Notes under the pieces: generated by a model
What the model saw: only the letters and a program-made list of their open reading frames with translations
What the model was told of the DNA's origin: nothing
The model's database searches: none
NCBI GenBank assembly: GCA_036274635.1
Contig: DASUFI010000067.1
Span: forward strand, 1 to 13,035
From: DASUFI01 sp036274635
Lineage (GTDB): Bacteria; Planctomycetota; B15-G4
DNA length: 13,035 bases
Reading direction: 5' to 3'
In this document: positions 7,593-13,035 of the stretch, in pieces
Layout: each line of letters begins with the position of its first letter
How positions within the stretch are numbered: the stretch's first letter is position 1
Translations under genes and position numbers: made by a program

Positions 7593-8915
7593 TCAGTCCC
7601 CCGCCAAGTCCTCGAGCGTGAGCAGGTTGATCGCCGTGCAGTAGACCGGGCCGCCGGCATGCGACCAGCGATCGCCCTGCAACCAGCCGCCCGACGAGCA
7701 TGTCTCGCTCGAAGCCGACTGCAGCGCCGCGAGGGCCTCGACCAGCGCGCTGCGCCACGCCTTGCCCGCCTGGGCAAGCTGCCGGAAGCCGTGGTCGCCG
7801 AGCAGCGTCCACGCCTCCGCGGCCTGGTGCCAGTAGTAGTAGTCCACTCCGAGCGCTGTCTTGGCCGACGGGACGTCCTTGAGCAGGACCTCGTTGACCG
7901 CGGACTTCAGCCACTCCGCGGACGCCTTGTCCGGCCGCACTTCCGTGCGCAGGCGCACCTGGATCCCGAGCGCGGTCATGGTGCCGACGTGGTAGTCGAA
8001 CTCGTCGTGCTTGCCGGTGACCTTGATTCCGGCTCCTGCGGGGTCGAGGTATCCGACCACGCCGCCTCGGCTGGCGGTGATCCACTTGATGAAGGCCTCG
8101 GCGCCGGGCCTGGCCTTGCTCGGAACGTGGAGGCCCGCGCGCTCCGCGGCGTCGAGGCTCTGCACGGCCCAACCGGTCACGGAGGTGTCCGCATCGGTCG
8201 CCCGCGGCACGTAACGCCAGCCCCACAGCGCCTCGCCACCCGGGCTCGAGGCCTGTCCCGCCACGACGAAGTCGACGGTGCGCTTGGCCGCCTGCTTCCA
8301 GGCCGCGTTCTTGCCGATGCGGCTGGCCTCGCACAGCGCGGTCGCGGTGATGCAGTCGTCGTACATCTGCTGCATGTCGGAGACGGAGCCGTTGGCGTCC
8401 TGCTGGCTGATCAACCAGTTGACGGCGCGCGTTGCGCACTCCCACGTGTCGAGGCTGCTGTCGCCCGTCGCGCCGTGGATCACGACCGGCGCTGACGGAG
8501 TCGTTCCCGTGCCGAGCAGGGCGAGGATCGCGAGGCCCGTGAGCCCGGTGTCGAACAGATCGCCCTTGGCCTCCCCCTCGACGTCGCACGGAGCGCCGGC
8601 GTCGCAGTGCGTCACCACGGACTTCGCACGCCAGCCGCCGTCCGCGTCCTGGTGATGGCCCAGCCAGAGCAGGCCGTTCTCGATGAGCGGGCGGACTCTC
8701 TTGTCGCCCGGCACAGCCCGGCTCGGGGCCGTCGGCTTGGGCGGCGTGCCCGGGGCGGACGGGCTCGCGGGTGTCGTCGTGGCAGACGGAGTCGTCGCGG
8801 GCGGCGTGCCCCCGGAGGGCGGACCGTCCTGCGCGAACGCGGCGGCGCTCAGCGCAAGGACGGCGACGGCTCCCGGGACGCCGCGCGGGAACAGGCGAGC
8901 GGTTCGGGGACCCAA
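7593..8915 (-). CDS. Secreted alpha-alpha-toroid protein (prenyltransferase/squalene-oxidase repeat-like)
   Basis: About 440 residues with the chosen start. A basic then hydrophobic leader (residues 1-28, ending AAAFA before Q29) is a probable signal peptide. It is followed by a Pro/Thr/Ser/Ala linker (about 29-67) and repeats of paired helices. QW-like motifs include HHQDADGGWRA (about 87-97), LISQQDANGSVSD, WGWRYVPRATDADTSVTGWAV (about 231-251), GVVGYLDPAG and GGWLQGDRW (409-417). These belong to the terpenoid cyclase/prenyltransferase toroid fold. No DxDD-type cyclase motif is evident, so an enzymatic role is doubtful and a secreted binding role is possible. The start is uncertain: TTG at 8915 has GGAG seven bases upstream and a basic signal N-terminus, while GTG at 8936 or TTG at 8951 would add 7 or 12 residues. 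It follows the phosphatidyltransferase gene on the same strand, probably as one operon. Confidence 0.85.
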   Translation of the reverse strand: MGPRTARLFPRGVPGAVAVLALSAAAFAQDGPPSGGTPPATTPSATTTPASPSAPGTPPKPTAPSRAVPGDKRVRPLIENGLLWLGHHQDADGGWRAKSVVTHCDAGAPCDVEGEAKGDLFDTGLTGLAILALLGTGTTPSAPVVIHGATGDSSLDTWECATRAVNWLISQQDANGSVSDMQQMYDDCITATALCEASRIGKNAAWKQAAKRTVDFVVAGQASSPGGEALWGWRYVPRATDADTSVTGWAVQSLDAAERAGLHVPSKARPGAEAFIKWITASRGGVVGYLDPAGAGIKVTGKHDEFDYHVGTMTALGIQVRLRTEVRPDKASAEWLKSAVNEVLLKDVPSAKTALGVDYYYWHQAAEAWTLLGDHGFRQLAQAGKAWRSALVEALAALQSASSETCSSGGWLQGDRWSHAGGPVYCTAINLLTLEDLAGD

Positions 8916-8922
8916 GGCGACG

Positions 8923-8926
8923 CTCC
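8923..8926 (-). promoter_or_regulatory. Ribosome site that favours the TTG start at 8915
   Basis: On the minus strand GGAG stands seven bases before TTG (8915-8913). Neither of the two earlier in-frame start candidates (8936 GTG, 8951 TTG) has comparable spacing to a purine-rich site. Confidence 0.45.
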
Positions 8927-8981
8927 GGGAGTGCACCCCATCATGCGCCAAACGTCACGCCGACCGGCCAGGACTTCGCGC

Positions 8982-9968
8982 TCAGCCTCGCGGCGAGGGC
9001 TCCGCGGGCCGTTCGCCGACCAGGCCCTCGGCCTCGTGCCTGTAGTGGTGCGCCAGAACCGCCAGCCGCGAGGTCTCCTGCGCGAAGTGGCCCCGTCGCA
9101 GATACGTCCGCACGTAGTCCAGGAAGTCGAGCGGCAGCACGACCGCGTAGTACGCCAGCCACACGGCCCGCGCCGAGAGCGGCGCGAAGCCCCAGAGCGC
9201 GAACGGCGGCTGCACTAGGTCCACGACGCAGGCCGCCACCAGCAGCAGCAGCCCGACGTCGAAGTTGGTCAACAGCGCGCGCAGGGTGACCAGGTTGGCT
9301 CCCAGGGGAAAGCGCGGCCGCGGGATGACCGGGCCCGCGCCCGGCGCCGGCACGCGAACTTCCACCCGGGCCGGCTCCGGCTCCGCGTGCGCCTTGCCGT
9401 TCCCTCCCGCCTGGCCCTTCGCGTCGATCGACTGCAGGAAGCGCCGGAAGGCGCGCGAGCCGCCGGGCTGCCCGTTGAGCACGTCGTGCAGGAAGAGGAT
9501 GCCCGGAAGCTGCAGGAACATCTTGGTCCACAGCACGGCGATGGCCGCGACGGCGCCGGCGATGAGCAGCTGCGGGTGCCCGAGCGCGCGCCAGCAGCCG
9601 ATGCTCACGCCCAGAAAAGCCGAGGGCTTCACCAGCAGGTGGAAGATCGTGTCGTAGTAGCCCCAGCGCATGTCCTCGATGCCGAGCCAGCGCGCGACCT
9701 CGCCGTCCACGCAGTCGAGCACGTAGTAGAGGACGAGCAGCACGGCGCCCGCGAGAGCCCACCAGCCGCCGGCCACCTGCAGCGCCGCGCCCAGCAGGCC
9801 GCAGACGAGCATGCCCAGGGTGGCGATGTTCGGGGACCAGCGCAGGTCCACGAAGAGCTTGGTGATGGGCAGCGAGGCGAAGTCGCCGAAGAGCAGGCCG
9901 GCCACGTCGTTGTGCTGGCGCACGGGCAGCTGGCATCGCTCGCGCAGCTCGCGAAGGCTCACGCCCAT
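8982..9968 (-). CDS. CDP-alcohol phosphatidyltransferase family membrane protein
   Basis: The 328-residue membrane protein carries the family signature at residues 85-110: D85-x2-D88-G89-x2-A92-R93, then D106. Family members transfer a phosphoalcohol from a CDP-alcohol to an acceptor alcohol in phospholipid or related synthesis, using Mg2+ or Mn2+ held by the aspartates. The signature here departs from the usual DxxDGxxARx8GxxxDxxxD: W102 stands where the glycine is expected and H110 where the last aspartate is expected. Hydrophobic segments flank the motif (about 46-84, 112-128, 134-161) and recur at 236-254 and 266-284. A polar Gly/Ala/Pro-rich insert occupies about 165-222. The lipid made is unknown. 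AAAGGAG lies 11 bases before the ATG. Its frame stays open far upstream only because it runs antisense to the ATPase gene. The toroid gene follows closely. Confidence 0.85.
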   Translation of the reverse strand: MGVSLRELRERCQLPVRQHNDVAGLLFGDFASLPITKLFVDLRWSPNIATLGMLVCGLLGAALQVAGGWWALAGAVLLVLYYVLDCVDGEVARWLGIEDMRWGYYDTIFHLLVKPSAFLGVSIGCWRALGHPQLLIAGAVAAIAVLWTKMFLQLPGILFLHDVLNGQPGGSRAFRRFLQSIDAKGQAGGNGKAHAEPEPARVEVRVPAPGAGPVIPRPRFPLGANLVTLRALLTNFDVGLLLLVAACVVDLVQPPFALWGFAPLSARAVWLAYYAVVLPLDFLDYVRTYLRRGHFAQETSRLAVLAHHYRHEAEGLVGERPAEPSPRG

Positions 9969-10048
9969 GGCAGTCCCGTCTCCTTTGGCGCGGAGCCCAC
10001 ACGCCCCGCAGCATCGCAGTCTACCGTCGGCGCGGCGGCCGGCGGCGC

Positions 10049-10077
10049 TTGAGCGCGACGCGTGCAGCGGATAGAAC
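10049..10077 (+). promoter_or_regulatory. Predicted sigma-70-type promoter of the HerA-like ATPase gene
   Basis: TTGAGC (10049-10054) and TAGAAC (10072-10077) are separated by 17 bases; each matches the consensus at four of six positions. Transcription would begin near 10084, about 20 bases before the ATG at 10104. This argues against the upstream in-frame GTG at 10062, which would lie inside the promoter. Confidence 0.35.
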
Positions 10078-10103
10078 GCCGGGCTTCCCGGATGGTTCCG
10101 TCC

Positions 10104-12542
10104 ATGCAGGACTACGAGAAGCTCGGCGTCTTCTACCTCGGCCGCCGCCACGACCCGGCGCGCGGGCCGCTGGACGAGCTGCTGCTCTACGACGCCCGCG
10201 ACCTCACGACCCATGGCGTCATCGTCGGGATGACCGGCAGCGGCAAGACGGGGCTCGCCATCGCGCTGCTCGAGGAGCTGGCCATCGATGGCATCCCCGC
10301 CCTCGCCATCGACCCCAAGGGCGACCTCGGGAACCTCGCCCTGCAGTTCCCCGGGCTGTCGGCGGCGGAGTTCCGGCCGTGGATCGACGAGGCCGAGGCC
10401 GCCCGCGCGGGGCTGGCGCCGGACGCACAGGCCGCGCAGGTGGCCGAGGCCTGGCGCCGCGGCCTCGCCGACTCGGGCCAGGACGCCGCGCGCATCGCGC
10501 GTCTGCGCGCCGCCGCGGACGTGGCCATCTACACGCCGGGCAGCTCGGCCGGCCTGCCGCTCTCCATCCTGCGCACGCTGGCCGCGCCTTCGGCTGCGCT
10601 GGCCGCGGACGACGAGCTCTTCCGCGAGCGCGTCGCATCGACCGCGAGCTCGCTGCTCGCGCTGCTGGGCGTGGATAGCGACCCGCGCACCGGCCGCGAG
10701 CACATCCTGCTCTCGCGCCTGGTCGAGGCCGCCTGGCGCGCGGGCCGCGACCTCGACCTCGCCGCGCTCATCCGCGACATCCAGAAGCCGCCTTTCGAGC
10801 GCGTCGGTGTCATGGACGTGGAGACCTTCTTCCCCGGCAAAGAGCGCCTGGCCCTCGCGCTGCGCCTCAACAACCTGCTCGCCTCCTCGGGCTTCGAGGC
10901 CTGGATGCAGGGCGAGCCGCTGGACGTGCAGCGCCTGCTGTGGACGCCCGAGGGCCGGCCGCGCGTGTCGGTCATCTCCATCGCGCACCTCGGCGAGGCC
11001 GAGCGGCAGTTCTTCGTGACGCTGCTGCTCAACGAGGTCATCGCCTGGATGCGCGGGCAGGCCGGCACCTCCAGCCTGCGCGCCGTGCTCTACATGGACG
11101 AGGTCTTCGGCTACTTCCCGCCCGTCGCCAACCCGCCCAGCAAGCAGCCCATGCTCACGCTGCTCAAGCAGGCGCGTGCCTTCGGCCTCGGCGTGGTGCT
11201 GGCCACCCAGAACCCGGTGGACCTCGACTACAAGGGTCTCTCCAACTGCGGCACGTGGTGGCTCGGGCGGTTGCAGACCGATCGAGATCGTATGCGCGTG
11301 CTCGATGGCCTCGAGGGCGCGGCGGCCACGTCGGGCATCGCCTTCGATCGCGGCGCCGCGGAGGCGCTGCTGGCCGGGCTCCCCAAGCGCACGTTTCTGA
11401 TGAGCAACGTGCACGAGAGCGGGCCGGTGATGTTCCAGACGAGGTGGACGCTGAGCTACCTCGCGGGGCCGCTGGCGCGGCCGCAGATCAAGCAGCTGAT
11501 GGAGGCGCGCAAGGCGGGGGCGGCGATGACGCCGGCCGTGGCGACGCCTGCCGCGACCGCTCCGCGGCAGGCTCCCGCTCCGCGCGCCGCGCCGCCGGTC
11601 GCGGCCGCCGCGCCGGCCCCCACCCCTGCGTCGCCGACATCCTCGCGCCCCGTGCTGCCGCCCGAGGTCCGTGAGGTCTTCGTCGCGCGCGCGGGCCGCC
11701 CCGCCGGCGCGCAACTCGAGGCGCGCCTGCTCCTCGACGTGCGGCTGCACTACGTCGACGCCAAGTCCGGCGTCGACTGCTGGCAGAAGGCGACGCTGCT
11801 CGCGCCCGTCGAGGCGGAGGGCGCCTTGTCGCCCTGGGAGCACGCGGAGGACGTGGACAGCGCCGCGCTCGTGCGCTCGGACGAGCCCGCGGCGGGCGCC
11901 CGCTTCGGCGCGCTGCCGCCCTCGGCCACCAGCCCGCGGACCTGGCCCGCGCTGGGCAAGTCCGCCGCCGCGTGGCTCTATCAGGCTCGGCCGCTGCACC
12001 TGCTGCGCGCGCCGGCGCTCAAGCTGGTCAGTCGGCCCGGCGAGTCGGCGGGCGACTTCCGCGCCCGCGTCGCGCTGGCCGCGCGCGAGCTGCGCGATCG
12101 CGAGCTGGAGAAGCTGCAGGCCCGCTGGGCTCCGAAGCTGCGCGTGCAGCAGGACCGCGAGCGGCGCGTCCTGGAGAAGCTGCGCGTGCAGCAGGCGCAG
12201 TACGAGCAGAGCAAGGTGTCCGCCGTGGTGTCGGTCGGCAGCACGCTCCTGGGCGCGCTCTTCGGGCGCAAGCTGGGCAGCGCCGGCAACGTGGGCCGCG
12301 CCGGCACCGCGATGCGCGGCGCGTCGCGCGCGGCCAAGGAGAAGGAGGATATCGGCGCCGCGCAGGCCGAGCTCGAGGCGGCCCACCAGCAGCTGGCCAA
12401 GCTCACTCAGGAGTTCGAGGGGGAGGCCGCGAAGCTGCGCGCCACGCTCGAAGCCGAGCCGGTGATCGAGACGCTGGATATCGCGCCGCGCAGGACGGAC
12501 ATCGTCATCGAGTCGCTGGCCCTGGCGTGGCTCGGGTCCTGA
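10104..12542 (+). CDS. HerA/FtsK-like P-loop ATPase (DUF87/DUF853-type) with coiled-coil C-terminus
   Basis: From the ATG at 10104 the product has 812 residues. It opens with DYEKLGVFYLGRRHD and carries Walker A GMTGSGKT (42-49), DPKGD (70-74), Walker B AVLYMDEVFGYFPP (Asp332, Glu333), a TQNPVDLDYKGLSNCGTWW sensor region (368 on) and DRDR (393-396). This is the arrangement of HerA/VirB4-class hexameric DNA- or protein-pumping ATPases. An Ala/Pro-rich linker (about 471-517) leads to a C-terminal part with two charged coiled coils (about 664-707 and 748-785) around a Gly-rich segment (VSVGSTLLGALFGRKLGSAG). The substrate is unknown; no NurA nuclease lies beside it. Earlier in-frame starts (GTG 10062, ATG 10092) are possible, but the predicted promoter favours 10104. 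Transcribed divergently from the phosphatidyltransferase. Confidence 0.88.
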   Translation: MQDYEKLGVFYLGRRHDPARGPLDELLLYDARDLTTHGVIVGMTGSGKTGLAIALLEELAIDGIPALAIDPKGDLGNLALQFPGLSAAEFRPWIDEAEAARAGLAPDAQAAQVAEAWRRGLADSGQDAARIARLRAAADVAIYTPGSSAGLPLSILRTLAAPSAALAADDELFRERVASTASSLLALLGVDSDPRTGREHILLSRLVEAAWRAGRDLDLAALIRDIQKPPFERVGVMDVETFFPGKERLALALRLNNLLASSGFEAWMQGEPLDVQRLLWTPEGRPRVSVISIAHLGEAERQFFVTLLLNEVIAWMRGQAGTSSLRAVLYMDEVFGYFPPVANPPSKQPMLTLLKQARAFGLGVVLATQNPVDLDYKGLSNCGTWWLGRLQTDRDRMRVLDGLEGAAATSGIAFDRGAAEALLAGLPKRTFLMSNVHESGPVMFQTRWTLSYLAGPLARPQIKQLMEARKAGAAMTPAVATPAATAPRQAPAPRAAPPVAAAAPAPTPASPTSSRPVLPPEVREVFVARAGRPAGAQLEARLLLDVRLHYVDAKSGVDCWQKATLLAPVEAEGALSPWEHAEDVDSAALVRSDEPAAGARFGALPPSATSPRTWPALGKSAAAWLYQARPLHLLRAPALKLVSRPGESAGDFRARVALAARELRDRELEKLQARWAPKLRVQQDRERRVLEKLRVQQAQYEQSKVSAVVSVGSTLLGALFGRKLGSAGNVGRAGTAMRGASRAAKEKEDIGAAQAELEAAHQQLAKLTQEFEGEAAKLRATLEAEPVIETLDIAPRRTDIVIESLALAWLGS

Positions 12543-12678
12543 CCGCAACACGGACGGAATCGTCGATCTGCATGTCGATCCCACGCCCGCCCGTTCGACG
12601 TGCTTCCGTAACCACGCCCGAGCCGGCCGCCGACGCGGTCAGCCCAACCGAATCCAACCCGAACCCTGGAGAACTCCG
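12543..12678. other. Intergenic region before the YCII gene
   Basis: These 136 bases carry no reading frame of note, no convincing terminator hairpin and no good promoter match. A GTCGATC direct repeat (near 12563 and 12574) is the only regularity seen. Confidence 0.4.
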
Positions 12679-13035
12679 ATGCAGGTCATGGTCTTCGTCA
12701 AGGCGAACAAGGACAGCGAGGCGGGCAAGATGCCCGGGCCGGAGCTGCTGGCCGCGATGGGCAGGTTCAACGAGGAGCTGGTCAGGGCCGGCGTCATGCA
12801 GGGCGGCGGCGGGCTGAGGCCCAGCAGCAAGGCCGCGCGCGTGCGCTTCGCGGGCAACGAGCGGCGCGTCATCGACGGGCCGTTCGCGGAGACCAAGGAG
12901 CTCGTCGCCGGCTACTGGCTCTGGGAGGTGAAGTCGCTGCAGGAGGCGATCGACTGGGTCAAGCGCTGCCCGCACCCCGCGCCCGGTCACGACACGGAGA
13001 TCGAGATCCGGCCGCTGTTCGACGCGTCGGACTTC
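12679..13035 (+). CDS. YCII-related (DGPF-type) protein, 3' end outside window
   Basis: The frame is open from ATG 12679 to the window edge (119 codons), with GGAG at 12668-12671 seven bases upstream. The sequence fits the YCII/DGPF family throughout: MQVMVFVKANKDSEAG at the start, then RVIDGPFAETKELVAGYWLWEVKSLQEAIDWVKRCP, then EIEIRPLFDASDF, which is normally within a few residues of the end. These small ferredoxin-like-fold, YciI-related proteins have no firmly known reaction. In many bacteria they are encoded next to ECF sigma factors, so a sigma-factor gene just beyond the window is a reasonable expectation. Confidence 0.88.
   Translation, partial: MQVMVFVKANKDSEAGKMPGPELLAAMGRFNEELVRAGVMQGGGGLRPSSKAARVRFAGNERRVIDGPFAETKELVAGYWLWEVKSLQEAIDWVKRCPHPAPGHDTEIEIRPLFDASDF

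Noticed and set aside
9969..12584. Upstream extension of the phosphatidyltransferase frame (total about 1200 codons)
   Set aside because: The extra codons are antisense to the HerA-like ATPase and have no domain-like sequence. AAAGGAG and an ATG at 9968 give the natural start.

Overview
This is a G+C-rich bacterial window with no RNA genes, insertion sequence, integrase or CRISPR array. Several traits fit a Gram-negative, Planctomycetota-like (or possibly Myxococcota/Acidobacteriota-like) chromosome. They are an FG-GAP/VCBS propeller protein with an ASPIC/UnbV tail, a secreted alpha-alpha-toroid (squalene-cyclase-like repeat) protein, a hybrid histidine kinase with two receiver domains paired with a RedB-like thiol protein, and a CDP-alcohol phosphatidyltransferase. 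The phylum is an inference from gene content, not a proven placement.

Layout. Bases 1-1461 (+) are the 3' part of an FG-GAP/ASPIC surface protein. It overlaps by four bases a PAT-type GNAT acetyltransferase (1458-2066, +). Bases 2067-2455 hold no intact gene. They contain, on the minus strand, a start-less 3' remnant (2080-2268) that is a clear paralogue of the C-terminus of the toroid protein at 7593-8915, followed by a short leader with an inverted repeat beside the next ribosome site. Bases 2456-5280 (+) are a two-gene operon of a membrane-anchored CPC-motif thioredoxin-fold protein (RedB-like) and a membrane hybrid sensor kinase, joined by an ATGA overlap.

Converging on these are a twin zinc-ribbon protein (5315-5695, -) and a small secreted protein of unknown function (5866-6363, -), separated by a strong GC hairpin. 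A 191-bp divergent intergenic region (6364-6554) is rich in dyad symmetry. It holds an exact CRP-type box, TGTGA-N6-TCACA. It leads rightward into a secreted WD40-like beta-propeller protein (6555-7562, +). Converging on that is a probable minus-strand pair: a CDP-alcohol phosphatidyltransferase (8982-9968) followed by the toroid protein (7593-8915). A second divergent region (9969-10103) separates them from a HerA-like ATPase with a coiled-coil tail (10104-12542, +). The window ends in a YCII/DGPF protein (12679 to the edge, +).

How the genes fit together. The best supported functional unit is the RedB-like protein plus hybrid kinase, which looks like a redox or envelope signalling pair whose output regulator is not in the window. 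The propeller, toroid and FG-GAP proteins are exported, or appear to be, and point to an elaborate cell envelope. The HerA-like ATPase stands alone, without a NurA nuclease or other defence partner in view. No complete new system could be demonstrated. The strongest leads are the toroid remnant, the CRP-like box, the altered catalytic motif of the phosphatidyltransferase and the RedB-kinase pair.
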